In this document: piece by piece, positions 23,401 to 37,757 of the stretch
Position numbering within the stretch: the first letter of the stretch is position 1
How the letters are laid out: each line of letters starts with the position of its first letter
Assembly (NCBI RefSeq): GCF_024868665.1
Contig: NC_079895.1
Location: forward strand, 23,956,848 to 24,020,847
Length of the DNA: 64,000 nucleotides
Source of the DNA: Triplophysa rosa
Lineage: Eukaryota; Chordata; Actinopteri; Cypriniformes; Nemacheilidae
Reading direction: 5' to 3'
The notes under the pieces: generated by a model
Databases searched by the model: none
Seen by the model: the letters and a program-made list of their open reading frames with translations, nothing else
Told to the model about the DNA's origin: nothing
Translations under genes and position numbers: made by a program

Positions 23401-26400
23401 AGAAATGTAACGCCTCTTACCATATTTGGAACATAAGGTTCCAAAGCAATTGTACTGGCAGGTATGCCCACCTTACTTCCGTATACATTTGGGTGGTCTT
23501 AGTCCCATACTTAACCGTGTATTTTTGACTGGTCTGGATGACGAACTGCTCGTCCTCATCATGCTCCCCGATGTGGGTGAGTACCCGCTGGAGGCCTTCA
23601 TAAATCGAGTCCTCCAAGCGGATGGCTGATGGGGACTTGAGCGATGGTCGTCCAGCACCAGTAGTTAGCAGTAGTTAGCCTGGGTTCGTTCCGGCTCACC
23701 CAGGGACCACACCTCACTCCTCCACTACTCGACCCCCCCCCAAACCCCCCCCAAGCAAGTGCCTCGTAACTCCCCTGACCTGATAGACTTCACCGCTCCC
23801 GAACTTCCCGGCCCCTCTGTCCACAAACTCCCACCCCCGAGCTCAGCCTGGTGGACCGGCTGCAGCTGGACTTCTCTGAGTCTCCAGAGCCCGCTGCCAA
23901 GTCTCCAGAGCCCGCTACCAAGTCTCCAGATCCCACTACCCAGTCTCCAGAGCCGGCTGCCCAGCCGCCAGAGCCCGCTGCCAAGCCTCCAGAGTTCCCC
24001 CTGGATTCCGCTCCAGAGTTCCCCAAACTCCCCGCTCCACAGTTCCCCGAGCTCTCCACTGCGGTGGCCATCATGGCCTTGGCGCTAGCTTGCGCCAGGG
24101 CGGCCACTGCATCCCTGGACTTTCCCAAAATATTTTTTTTTGGGGGGGCAGTGTCGGGACGAAGTGGACGTCCCGGATTTCCCTAAAACGGCCAAGAGGA
24201 CCGCTACCACAAGCGGCCTCGGTACGCCGCAGTCGTGTTATGCCTCTTCAGTCTCCTCGCCACGACCGCCGTGGACCGCCGCTCCTCGTCTCCTGGCTCC
24301 AATGAGTTCCCGGTGTGGGCAGCACCTCCATGGCCACCTGAACTGCTCACAACACCGTGGCCGCCTGAGCTACCGGCACCCCCATCCAGGACGCCCACCC
24401 CCCCTCCCCATTTGTTGTTCATAGGCGCGAGGGCGCACCTTCCGGGAGGGTGGAGTTCTGTCACGGTTCCCTCTGTTTCTCACCGTGTTTTCCCCCGGAC
24501 TACATTTCCCACGATCCGTCATGCTCCCACACCTGTGTCTCATCTGAAATCCCCACATCTGCCAGTCATCAGCCTCATGACCAGTGGACTATTTATACTC
24601 ATTCTGTTTGCCCCATCGTAGTCAGGTGTAGTTTAATGTCCGCATGTTTATTTCTGTGTACTTTCGTAGTGTTTTGACTGTGAATAAAGCTCCGTTTTGT
24701 GTAACCCTCCTTAGTAGAAACATCCTGTGTGGACTACGTTTCCCTGACAATAAGATCATTTTTGCCTCTTTTATTTCTTATGGTGGGAAAAAGACACATC
24801 CCTCTCGCTCGTCTTTTTTAGGGGGTCTCTATAAATGGATTTCCATATTCCATGTAAATAAGTTGTGCCTGTGTGAGAGAGGATGCAGTTGCAAGTCTTG
24901 AATCTCCTGTCTCTATGAGAGGAAAAATCTCTGGACCTGATTTGTTCACATCCATTCCAGTCTCCCAAGTTTTTTTAATTACTTTTACCACAATTAACCT
25001 TAAGCATGTGTTTTTTATTACAGCAACAACCTTTCATCACTTTACTATAGAAACCTAAAAGCCTGCTTGCTATTAGGCAGAATCCTGGAAATGTTCTGCC
25101 ATTTTTATGAGCATTTTTCCATGTTATGCTGGAAAAAAACAAAACACACCCTAACAAGTGCAAATTCCTTATACTGAATGTTTGCTGTGACGTCAAGGGA
25201 CCAATATTGTTTATTGAGTTTTTGCATCTTTTGTGGTATTTTATTAGTTTCCTGTGCCGATCCGGTTAATTCTGTGGAAGTTTCCGCTGTTACCCGAATG
25301 CCGGCTGCTCATTTTTCCCACTGCTTTATTTCTTCATATGTCATTACTGAAAGAAACTCTTCTTTTCTCACTCTGCTTAAAGGACTTTTTTTACTTCTTT
25401 TATATGTCACCCCTTCCACTCCGCCTGTTCCTTTTCCATTTCTGACTTTGACTTCTTTTTTAGACTCTTGGAAAACACTGCATGTATTTTAGATTTAAAG
25501 ATCACACATATATAGACAAAAAGAGCATTGTGAGCAGAGCGAAGCAGACGATACGAGTAGGCATAGAGAGATTTCTTTTCTTATGGCGCCTATCGGGGGT
25601 ATTGGGGTGGGTGGGATTTGGGCATTCCAAACATCTGTAATTACTCTCATGGGCAATGTAGAGTTGACCCCGCATGTGAGAGACTGTAATTCCGTGCCTG
25701 CATTTGCTTGTGGGACAAAACAAAGCATTCAGCAGTAGTATCATGTTTTTTTATCATTATTTTTGTTAATGGCTCTTCTGATAAATATGTTAAATTATGT
25801 TAAATTGTCACTTCTAAAATATACAGTGGCGGAAAGAATTAAGAGACCATTTCAATTTTTTCTGAATTTCCAATTGGTAGGTATGTGTTTAGGTAAAATG
25901 ATCATTTTTGTTTCATTCTGTGAACTACTATACAATATTTCCCCCAGATTTTAAATAAAAAATGTGTTTAAAAAATAAGAATAACAGAAAAGATGCTCTG
26001 TATTTTTCAGACCTCAAATACTGCAAAGAAAACAAGTTCATATTCACTTTTGAGCAATACAGCGGTAATATTTGTACATTTTATGTGATAATCTGGATTT
26101 TTATGACAGTCTTCATGTGTCTTGTCATGCTGTCAGTCTTTCACATTGCTGTTGGATGACTTGCTGTTGAAATGCAACGGACACTGGACTGAAATGGCCA
26201 CAATACATCTGGAAATGCTGATTAAATGAACATTTGGAATGCTCTCTTAAATTTTTCTGTCTATATATGTTTTTTAAATCCAAATTTTCTGATTTCTCCT
26301 TCAGTTTGACTGGCTGTCATATAACGTATTGGACATAAACTCCCATAGACGACTGCTGAAAATGTCTACATATACAAAAATGTGATTTCGCTGATTTATT

Positions 26401-29400
26401 GGATATTTTTCTAACAATATTTACACAAGAATGTCAAAAGGAAAAACTGTCCTTGAGTTGTGAAGCACAGTATGATCACTTTTCGGTATGTCACAGTTAC
26501 TACAGTAGGCTATCTAAATACCTATGACATTTACAGTAGACTAGTAAAAGCCCCTTTTACTGCCGTTTCAGTTCACTCTTGTCTATTTAGGCTACAGTAC
26601 GTGATAAAAGTGTATCCCTGTTTTACTAAAGCCTCTGGTCTTTTGTGTGCTAGTCTCAACACAGGAATTACACCAGCAGTTTTCACTCAATAGGCAGTCT
26701 AAACAATGATCTAAGAGTAATCACCAAGAGTGACTTCAAAGCAAACAGAAAGATGCACATTGATGACTTTTGACATATGTTCAAAACATGCGTCAGCCTT
26801 TCTCAGACAGGTGTATAGATCTTACCTTCCTCAATTGATTTCCAGTCAGTGAGTGGTATCTTACGTAATCTTTTATCCATCTGTATGTGTTCAAACTTCA
26901 CTTTTTTGCCACACCTACCGTTGGGATGTTCATTGTCAAAATTCAGTAGCCTTACCTATTTCTAATCTTTACCATCTTAATGGTAGTAACAGATGTATGC
27001 TGTAAATTGCTTATATATAGTAAATAAAAAAGTAACTTTTAATAGTTGGTCTTTCTGGGCGTTCCTGGTCATCTACAGTTTGTGTGGACAGCTAGAAACA
27101 GTTATCAGTCTATCAGTGACATCATACTGTAGTTAATACAATCAGATCATGTTATGGTATGTCTCGTTCACTGTTAAAAACCTCCACCCGGAGTAACGGT
27201 TCCCATACGATTCTAAACACACCCAGACCCCTCACACGTGTTCTGGCTCACGCACCACTTTCATATGCATTTACTGTACATACATGTCACATTGATAGTT
27301 CTGCATAATGATAAACAGACCATGGGATGGACACCACATGCATTTCAAAGAACTTTTCAAACAGACAGGCCAAAAAAGGAGTTTGTTGTAAGACATCAGT
27401 ACAGAACTCAGTTGAAAGGCCACATTGAAGCCATCAGTGATTTAGTGACATTATATGATAACATCCAGCTGTCACACAAAATGTCACCACAATTCAGTAC
27501 AGGTTTATTCTTTTTCTGGATAATCTCTAATTTTTGTTTGGTATAAAGTTCTTATTCTCCATCTGGAGTATTTAGGGACCTGTCAAATAAGTAAAGGCAT
27601 TTTTAAACGAAGTCTAAAACGTCTAAACACAGCACAACTAAATTAAATGCAAATATTTGTTTTAGTTGCACCAAACGTATTCACACCAATGCCACATTTT
27701 TTTGAGGTTTTGATACCTGAATGAAGCATTATGAGAATTATGAATCATTGCAATTCAATATGTATTAAGGATTGACGCTGATTTTCACACTGAAAATTTG
27801 CAAGTATACAAGTGTGGTTTAACCAAACTACCACACATGTTCCCGTCAAACCCCCCTGCTTCCCTCAGGGCACTGCTAATGCTCAAAACATATTTTTCAA
27901 GCCAGCTTGCTGATAGCACTGGCACTTTCTGTACTACAAATTTTGCAGAGGAAGGGATGACTAATCCCACAGTCTAATCCGTTGCGGTTTAGTCTGGTGG
28001 CCAAATGCATCCTTCCCCTCAAAGGTCTATTGTGTGTGAAGATTTCCTTTCGTGGACTGAACCACTGAGCCAAACTACTGGCCTTCAGTCCTCCCACGTT
28101 TGGATCTCTGCCCTGCTTGGCCAGTTGGTCAGCTGAAGAGCAATGTTTTAGCACAGCTGGGACTGGTGGCAAGTTTATTTGTGTGAAATATTTTGAAGAG
28201 TCCATAATATTTAACTCATCCCTGACCTGCTATGTGTGGTGTCTGTCATATTGTATTAGATCTTTACTGTAAATCTGTAAAGAATAAAAAGAAAGTTACC
28301 CAAAAGCTACATATGCATTTTATGATTTTCTCAAAGGAAACATAATGTGCATTTGATATTACAGTATTATTCTGAGGTCTGGCTCCCGTGGGCATGTCTG
28401 TAAGATTTGAGAGATACAGTAATGGGTCTATATTATTGTTTGGTTGAAGTGCTTGAATTCTTATATATACATTAAAGAGTTCCCTAGCCTCACGCTCACT
28501 TACATCACAGCTGTGTCCTGTCTGCTCTTACTGTACAGTATATCTCATTCCTGAATCCTGAGGCAACAGTGCAGGTGCCTGGATCCAAACACCTCTTTGA
28601 ATGCCCGGGGGGCCCACCCAGGTCCCCCAAACCGGAGATACACGTGCGCACGTGAATTGCATGTACAAAGCCACACGCATTCAGACACACATGCTTATGG
28701 AGAAAATCGGGTTCACGCATGGCATCTGGAAAACCAAAACTGTTTTGCCCCAGCAATGCTTCTCATATTTGTTTTCTTCCTCCCATCAATCTCTCACCCA
28801 CGATCACTGTGTTTACTTGCTGCTTCGTTTATTGCAGTGTCTTTCTTGTATTGTCTGTTCGTCTCTGGACTGAGCTATGCAGCAGAAGGGCCTCTTGGGT
28901 AAATGGGCACTTTTGATTTTCATTTCTTACAGATTACTAAATAGCAACAAAACCACCAAAGAATAGTCCTAAACACCTGTTTTGCTGAAGTTGATTATAT
29001 TGTAAAAACGTTGGACTGAGGGGAAGGATTTTATTTGGGGTAAAAAAAACTGTGTTGTACTTAACGGCCTGTGTAAAAATACCACACCAAACATCGATTG
29101 GTATACAGAACAAATGTAGGATTTTACTCTGTAATAAACATTATATTCACATGCTTTTGTCAAAGAACACTTTCATTTTGTCATTTCTTTTTGGGCAGAT
29201 GAGGTTCCCTCATCAGTATTAAAAAATGTTGCGGTCATCCTGTTACAGCGGCAGTCCGTGTGCCAGAGACCAAAAAAGATGATGTGTCTAGACCAGAGGT
29301 GGACGAAGTACACAACTTCCTTACTTGAGTGAAAGTACAGATACTACTGGTCAAATATTACTCCACTACAAGTAAAAGTTGTAAAGACAGATTCTTACTT

Positions 29401-32400
29401 GAGTAAAAGTACAGAAGTACTTGCTTTTAAAAGTACTCAAGTATTAAAAGTAAATTTCCTTTATGTCAGTTGTGCATTGTTTTATTGTCGTATACCTTGT
29501 GCCTCTGAAGCAATACCTACTGAATACACTGAGTAGCTCACAGTATCAGTGGTATTAAAGGAGTAGTTCACTTCAAAATTTGCCCCCATTGACTTTCCAT
29601 AGTAGTTTTTATTCCTACTATGGAAAGTCAATGGGGGCAAATTTTGCAGTGAGCAACTCCTTTAAGAGCTTTATATGTTTAGCACACATATGTTTAGTTT
29701 AGATATAATCCTGTATGATCATTTAGCCTATTATCTTCATTAGCCCCCTAGGCCTATATGTATTTATGAGCAGTGTTCTTTTATTTTGTATATTCCCTTT
29801 ACCAGTTTTAGCAGCAATTTACCAGTAAGTAGTAAGGTTCTTGTAAATAGTAAAGTGTAGAAGCCATGTGTTTGTTGGACTTATTACCATAATTTAACTA
29901 CAAACATAAACTATAGCTAGTATAATAATGAATATAATGAAACTATGGTATGTTTAGTTGCTGTGGTTTTACTAAAGATTATTAATTGGCAGTGGTGGAC
30001 AGTAACGAAGTAAATTTACCTGAGTACTGTACTTAAGTACACTTTTTGAGTATCTGTACTTTACTTGAGTATTATTTTTTCTGAGTACTTGTACTTTAAC
30101 TTCACTACATTTGAAAGACAAATATCATACTTTTTACTCCACTACATTTATAAAAAGGTCCAAAGTAGAAAATGGTTTTTATGCAGCGGATTTTCCGGTG
30201 TGCGTCATTTATCTTGCTTGCGATCTTCCAGGACCTTTTAATGTTGCCAAGTATTTCAGTTTTTCTAAGATCGCGGTTTTCCGGCAAGCTTTGAATGGCC
30301 ATTTGGCAGATTTTTTTAAACGCAAATCTGGCAACTCTGGGATCTTACCCGCTAAACTAATGTAAACGATGGCGCAGCTACATCGTTGATAGCGCTCTAA
30401 AAAGGCAAATAGAGCATTAAAAGACGAAAAAGGCACATGTTAAAGTGTGGTGTAATCATCTGTGGGTTACGATCAGTCAAAGATCATAGAAACATTGTCA
30501 TGAAAATGATCGGCATAACGGCTAAACGGTAAATAAGCATCACATACACCTTGAGCTACGCGTGCGTGTTAACTTCTGATCTGCTGCTATATCATTTAAA
30601 GCGATTTGGAAAATGAATGATGTTTTTACTAAAGTAACTATAGTTGAAGTATTCCTGTTGAAATAAAAACAATAGAACCCTGCGCAAAATACAACAGAAA
30701 ATGTAATGGATTTAATGGTTATAATGGGAATTGTACTATGGATACTTGTTGTCTACTTGTATGTGATGGATTCTATTGATGGGATGGTAAATCCTATTGG
30801 AATAAAACCCAAAACACACTACAAAGAGGAAATTAATTTAAAAATCTCATTCTAATTAAAAAAATCATTGTTTTTTTCAGCAGGGATGGTATTTGCAGTA
30901 AAACCACAGTATCCACAAATTTACCATTTTCTATATATAGGAACCATACTCCAATTAATAATCTTTAGTAAAACCACAGCAACTAAACATACCATAGTTT
31001 CATTATACTAGCTATAGTTTATGTTTGTAGTTAAATTATGGTAATACAAATGGTAATAAATCCAACAAACACATGGCTTCTACACTTTACTATTTACAAG
31101 AAACTTACTACTTACTGGTAAATTGCTGCTAAAACTGGTAAAGGGAATAGACAAAATAAAAGAACACTGCTCATAAATACATATAGGCCTAGGGGGCTAA
31201 TGAAGATAATTAGGCTAAATGATCATACAGGATTACATCTAAACTAAACATAATGTATGTGTGCTAAACATATAAAGCTCTTAAAGGAGTTGCTCACTGC
31301 AAAATTTGCCCCCATTGACTTTCCATAGTAGGAATAAAAATGACTATGGAAAGTCAATGGGGGCAAATTTTGAAGTGAACTACTCCTTTAATACAACTGA
31401 TACTGTGAGCTACTCAGTATATTCAGTAGGTTGCTTCAGAGGCATAAGGTATACGACAATAAAACAATGCACAACTGACATAAAGGAAATTTACTTTTAA
31501 TACTTGAGTACTTTTAAAAGCACGTACTTCTGTACTTTTACTTAAGTAAGAATCTGTCTTTACAACTTTTACTTGTAGTGGAGTAATATTTGACCAGTAG
31601 TATCTGTACTTTCACTCAAGTAAGGAAGTTGTGTACTTCGTCCACCTCTGTTAATTGGAGATGGTTCCTATATTTAGAAAATGGTAAATTTGTGGATACT
31701 GTGGTTTTAATGCAAATACCATCCCTGCTGAAAAAAAACAATGAATTTTTTAATTAGAATGAGATTTTTAAATTAAATTCCTCTTTGTAGTGTGTTTTGG
31801 GTTTTATTCCAATAGGATTTACCATCCCATCAATAGAATCCATCACATACAAGTAGACAACATAGTATCCATAGTACAATTCCCATTTATAACCATTAAA
31901 TCCATTACATTTTATGTTGTATTTTGGGCAGGGTTCTATTGTTTTTATTTCAACAGGAATACTTCAACTATAGTTACTTCAGTAAAAACATCATTCATTT
32001 TCCAAATCGCTTTAAATGATATAACAGCAGATCAGAAGTTAACACGCACGTGTAGCTCAAGGTGTATGTGATGCTTATTTACCGTTTAGCCGTTATGCCG
32101 ATCATTTTCATGACAATGTTTCAACGATCTTTGACTGATCGTAACCACAGATGATTACACCACACTTAACATGTGCCTTTTCCTCTTTTAATGTTCTATT
32201 TGCCTTTTCAGAGCGCTATCAACGATGTAGCAGCGACTACGTTTACATTAGTTTAGCGGGGAAGATCCCAGAGTTGCCAGATTTGCGTTAAAAAAATCTG
32301 CCAAATGGCCATTCAAAGCTTGCCGGAAAACCGCGAGCTTAGAAAAACTGAAATACTTGGCAACAGTAAAAGGTCCTGGCAGATCGCAAGCCAGATAAAT

Positions 32401-32814
32401 TGTGCACACAGGAAACCCCGCTGCATAGAAACCATTTTCTACTTTTGGACCTTTTTACAAATGTAGTGGAGTAAAAAGTATGATATTTGTCTTTCAAATG
32501 TAGTCAAGTTAAAGTACAAGTACTCAGAAAAAATAATACTCAAGTAAAGTACAGATACTCAAAAAGTGTACTTAAGTACAGTACTCAGGCAAATTTACTT
32601 CGTTACTGTCCACCTCTGGTCTAGACCAGTAATGGCCAAATCTAAACACATTGAAGTATAATAAACACAGGATTTCAATATAGCAGACCTGTTCTGAAAA
32701 CGTCCTCTGAACTCAGGCCAGTTATCAGGAGAGTGTCAGAAAATGACTTATTATGGCTGGATAGAGTCACAGAATCATACTCTTATTCTTCCTTTCTTTC
32801 TTTCTTTCTTATTT

Positions 32815-32858
<44 letters not shown>

Positions 32859-35800
32859 AGTCTACAGATGCTAATTTGCGTGTTGGTTCTGTCATACAAT
32901 TTTTTCCTCTTCTGCACCCATTGCTTGGCTTTGTCCCCCCAGGATGTTGATTTAAGGACCGGGTCCAAGAGATTCAAAGCGTTTCTGTGGGCCACTTCAC
33001 TAACTTAGTCATTGTGGTTTTATTCTGTTTTAAAAGCTAGACACCTCTGACACCCCATTATGTCACCACGCCAAAGAAAAATACAGTTAACCCTTTTACT
33101 GGCACTACATGATATCTAAGGCAAATTATAACGTGATATCTTCTTCAGGCAACTTTTTACAGTGAGTGATATATCATTTTAAATGATACATTGAAATGAA
33201 AATATATTTTATACCATTAAAAGTTAAAGATTAAACTTCAGTTATTGTGATGAACCACATCTGTGGACGACTTCAACATGCATCCATTAAAAACAACCTT
33301 GGGGCAAAAATAAGGAAAAAATACTTTTTTGGTTTGATTTTTTTAACAACAAAATCAACTTAACGGTTTAAAACTTTTTGAGGCCATTGTAATGTTTTGC
33401 TTAAATATGGTCTCAGACAAGGATGACACTCAACATATTGACATTATCAGACACCCACTTAATGCCTCTATCTATCTGTCCACCATCCTGTTTAGATTCC
33501 TGCGTTCCTTATGGGAGATATCTGTTACTAAACCAACAGTCTGAACCATGGCAACAGTTCCAGCCCTTTAGCCTACTGAGCAACAAAGTAAATACTGAGG
33601 GAAAAAATCGAGAGGAAAAATGAGGCTGGGGTGTATGTGCTGCATCTGCATGGGAGCAGCCCTCGAGCCTCACGTGTATTTCCACTATCGCATTTCCCAA
33701 GGACCGGATATATTTCATTGTGAAGATTAATCATAGACTAAATAAAATGAGCTCCAAGGGGAGGTTAAACGAACTGCAACCTCCGACTGGGATGCGGTCT
33801 ACAGATATACAGTATACCTCCAGATGAATAAGAAGCATTAATCTGCATAATGCAACTGTTGTTTTATGCATAGAGTATATTAATACATTATCCATATGGC
33901 AGGAGTATATATATGGATGTTTGGCCTGTGAAGATTTGTCCAGTTGATTTTACATTTCAGGTGTCCCAAACACATGCATGTTTCTGCATTATTCTGAATT
34001 ACTGTAGGGTTTTCACAGTACCAATTTAGTACTGCAGAGATGACGTATTTTTGTAGGCCAACCTGGAAGTTAGCCACGCACTGGTTCCCTCGACTGAAAG
34101 CCTATGGATTTTTACCTTAGACTTTTGGAAGATCACAAAAAATAAGCTCTGTGGTTAACAAAAGTTTGTGACACTTACACGCTTTGTCTATCAAGATATC
34201 CTTTACATATTAACACAATATTTTTGAAGCCTAAATACAATCGGCAGAAGTAAAACATGATGCTATAAACAGACTACACTATGGCAAAGATATTGACAAG
34301 ATGTGCCACTGCCATTACAATAAATGGCGAGGAATGCAACTAGGGCTGTCACGATTATTAAATAATCGTCTCATCGCGATTGTTTGACCTCATCGCAATT
34401 ATCGCACATCTCTATAGAAGACACTAGGGGGAGCTGTAGTGCATCTGCATATTGCATATTTTAGTGTATATATTGTTACTAAAGCATGGTAATACTTGTC
34501 AAATGTACCACCACAACACAATCACTTAAAAAAAAAAAAAACATATACAAATTACCTGCAGTACAATTTAATATTATTTAAGCAAATCTCAGTGTGAAAA
34601 CCAGTCTACCAAAATGTAATTAACACACAAGTAAAATTTTACTGTAGTCTTGCAAGTGAGAAAAAAACAGACTAGAAGCTTTTCTATGACTGATAGTATT
34701 TTAATGGTGGCTTCAATTCACACCTGATCAATTTACTTCATTTACAAGTATTTGGTGGTTGTATTATTGACAGGTAAAAGCCTAAACCTTAAATATATGA
34801 TGACCCAATTTTTTCCGATGTATTTCCAAGAAAAAAACATAGTCTTGTATTCAGAACAATATGGTCGTTTCAATCGCTGAATCAAAAATGTATGAGAATT
34901 AAATGTCAAAGCTCAAAAACAGGCAATTAATCGTCATAATCGCCAAAGCCCTAAAACAGACAATTAATCGCCATAATCGCAATGATTTATTAGACAATTA
35001 ATCGTCAATCAAATTTCATAATCGTGACAGCCCTAAATGCAACACTCAAAATGGCCACTCTAGCGAAGGAAGTCCCGCCTTCCAGTAAAACAAGACAATC
35101 GGTAAAGACTGACGATTCTCTGGAGTGGGGCTCTCGTGAGGCGCTTGCCAGCCTGTGCGCAGGCTCAGTAGATGAGAAGACCTCGAAAAAGGTGATTTTT
35201 AACGTAATTTAAGCTTAGCAAACCATAGTTATGACATAGTTCATGTTATGTTTAAAGGGGTCATATGACACGACTAAAACAAATATTTTCGTATATTTTA
35301 GATGTCATGCAATGTGTATACACGATTTAAGGTTCAAAACTTATTTTAAAAAAGGGGGCAGTCGTGGCCTAACGGTTAGAGACTCGGGCTGAATCCGAAA
35401 TGGCATACTTCCTTACTATATAGTAGGCAAAAAGCAGTAGACGAACGAATAGTATGTCTGAATCGTCAGTATTCACAAAACAGTAGGCGAGAAATACCTG
35501 TGTGGTGGACTATTTCATGTGAGATTTTGACGTGCGTATACTAATGTGGTGTCCGAATACGCCTACTTACCTACTATGTAGTAGAAGAAAACAGTACTTG
35601 AACAGAGTAGTATGTCCGAATCGTCAGTATTCATAAAAGAGTAGGCAAGAAATTCCCGGATGGCTTACTGGTTACTCCCAGATTTAGAAGTACTCAGCGA
35701 CGGATACTTGAGATGCTCTATATCCCATGAGCCCACGGGACAGAATACCACGCGACATGTTGTTAATTATTGTGAAGCTAATGTAACATTAACATTGACC

Positions 35801-37708
35801 TTGCTTTGTTCTTAAATTGACCATGTTTTATATTGTGCATAGTTTTAATTCATAGAATTTAAATACGAAGCATTAATATTGAGCTTAGTTTCAGCAGTTG
35901 AAAAGGGGGTCATATGACACGGCTAAAATGAATATTATGGTTTGTTTTAGCTGTAATGTAATGTGTATACACAATTTAAGGTTCAAAAACGCTGTATTTT
36001 CCACATACCGTGGATGTTGGTATCTCCTCTTTGCCCCGCCTCTCTGAAACGCGCTGATTTTTTACAAAGCTCATGACTCTGAAAAGCGAGGTGTGCTATG
36101 ATTGGCCAGTTAACCAGTGCGTAGTGATTGGTCGAATACTGCAAGCGTGTGACTGAAATGTGACGCCTCTTACCATATTTGGAACATCAGGTTCCAAAGC
36201 AATTGTACTGACAGGTACCTACCTTACTTGCGTATACATTTGGGAAAGTGAAATGAAAGTGATGTGAGGCCAAGTATGGTGTTCCATACTCGGAATTTGT
36301 GACCTGCATTTAACCCATCCAAGTGCACGTGTCATGATTCTGCCTCATCATGTCACGTTTTCTTGATCTTGTGGCAGAGTCATGGCAGGATCACTTGTTT
36401 AATGTAGAGAGAGGCATTTTGACCCTTTGTGTGTTCCATATGCTCTCTCCGGGCTCGTCTCTGTTCCCGCCCTCTTGTCTCTTCATTATTGATTTGTTAA
36501 TATCACAAATCCCGCCCACACGTCAGATTTGTGCCAGAAAGGCGAACGAAAAATTGAGAAGCGTAAACGAAAACTCGGAAAGTGCAAATGAAAAATCTAG
36601 CAGCGAATTCAAAACTATTATTTGCAAAAACAAAACTTAGAAAATTGTTATAAAATATATTATAAATAGCAGTTTATTTGAAAATCATGTCACATTCTTG
36701 CAATTGAGTTTATTGTTTTCATTATCAAAGTGTTTTTTTTCTTTCTCATTGTATATTTTTGTTAGTTTTTTAAAAGTTTGTGTTCATTTTTATTGGCACA
36801 AAAGGAATCCCATACTCTATAGTCATAACAAAACCAGTAGTTTTATGATTCTCCATTCTGGTTTTGAAAATATAGCAAAATGTGCTTTTAAACGCACTCC
36901 TTTATTTAAAAGGTAAAAAGACATTTAGAAACGAATCAAATATTAAATTCGAAACATTCACACAACAATTTTTTGAAGATGTCTCAATTAAAAGTGAAGT
37001 GGTAAAGGCTGACAATGAACTTACAGCCTCTCTTGCAAAACTGATGGACCAGTAAGTAACAGAACTGTGCTGTCATCCATGTTTTATTAGCTTCATATGA
37101 ATGCTCTCAATAGCTCAATAAGTTTCAGCTGTATTTGTGGCTATAGTCTTAACAAGGAGAAGAAGCTTTGACGTTTCATTTGAATCTGTGGCCGTTTATA
37201 ACCCAACCTATGACCTTAGACCCTTGGCCTGATGCTCCAGAGAGGCTATATTGAAATCAGAACCAGAAGGATTTTCCCATCCTCACATCACGCTGCACAA
37301 CCAGGGTTTAAGAATGTTTATTTGTTTGTGTTTTAGTGAGTTGAAGCTACTTTTAGCAATATTCCCATCGTTTTCTTCCTAAATTCTCCCAATGGAGATT
37401 AAGTGGTCAAAGTAGATTTAAATTGATAGTCTTTCTGCGTGCCAGACATTAATAATGTTAAGCAACCTTTCCGGGTTCAAAAATAGCTTCCAAAAAACTA
37501 CATTGACCCTCTTAATCACACGTAAACAGCTTCAGCAAAATGTGTAAATGCAGAGCATTGAGTGCATTGTGAATTCCTGTCAGAAGGCCGTGGGAAGACT
37601 GAGTTTCATTTGAGTGTGTTTGAAACCTCTAGAGAGTTCAGTATGACTGTATATGGCCCTGAGGGGGTATATCATTCTGTACAGTTGTTGGCATGATAGT
37701 ATTGATGC

Positions 37709-37757
<49 letters not shown>

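Larger units (their letters stand above)
23132..24749 (+). mobile_element. Degenerate Gypsy-type LTR retrotransposon
   Basis: The ends TGTCACGG and CCTGACA carry the TG...CA signature. A 5-bp duplication ATAAG lies at 23127-23131 and 24750-24754. A 3' LTR copy occupies 24459-24749, with AATAAA near 24684. The 5' LTR matches it for about 147 bp and is then cut by a family A MITE fragment. Between them lie broken gag-like frames. No protease, polymerase or integrase was found, so it is internally deleted and inactive. Confidence 0.8.
29294..32618 (+). mobile_element. hAT element interrupted by a copy of itself
   Basis: The outer ends CAGAGGTGGACGAAG and TACTGTCCACCTCTG are flanked by a perfect 8-bp duplication GTCTAGAC (29286-29293 and 32619-32626). 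Removing the nested copy and its duplication leaves about 1,656 bp, matching the 1,661-bp nested copy. Repeated AAGTA(C) and GAGTA words fill the subterminal regions. No intact transposase was seen, so it is probably non-autonomous. Confidence 0.9.

Noticed and set aside
27897..28205. 102-codon minus-strand frame beginning MDSSKYFTQ
   Set aside because: No family recognised and no compatible donor or partner exon found. Insufficient to call a gene.
28753..28902. Plus-strand hydrophobic frame ([10 protein letters not shown]...) ending near GPLG, like an alternative collagen start
   Set aside because: The donor is weak, the frame is serine/leucine-rich by composition, and it lies downstream of the 7S exon.
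35024..35212. 62-codon plus-strand frame with [16 protein letters not shown]
   Set aside because: It starts inside a hAT MITE terminus and continues through probable older repeat sequence.
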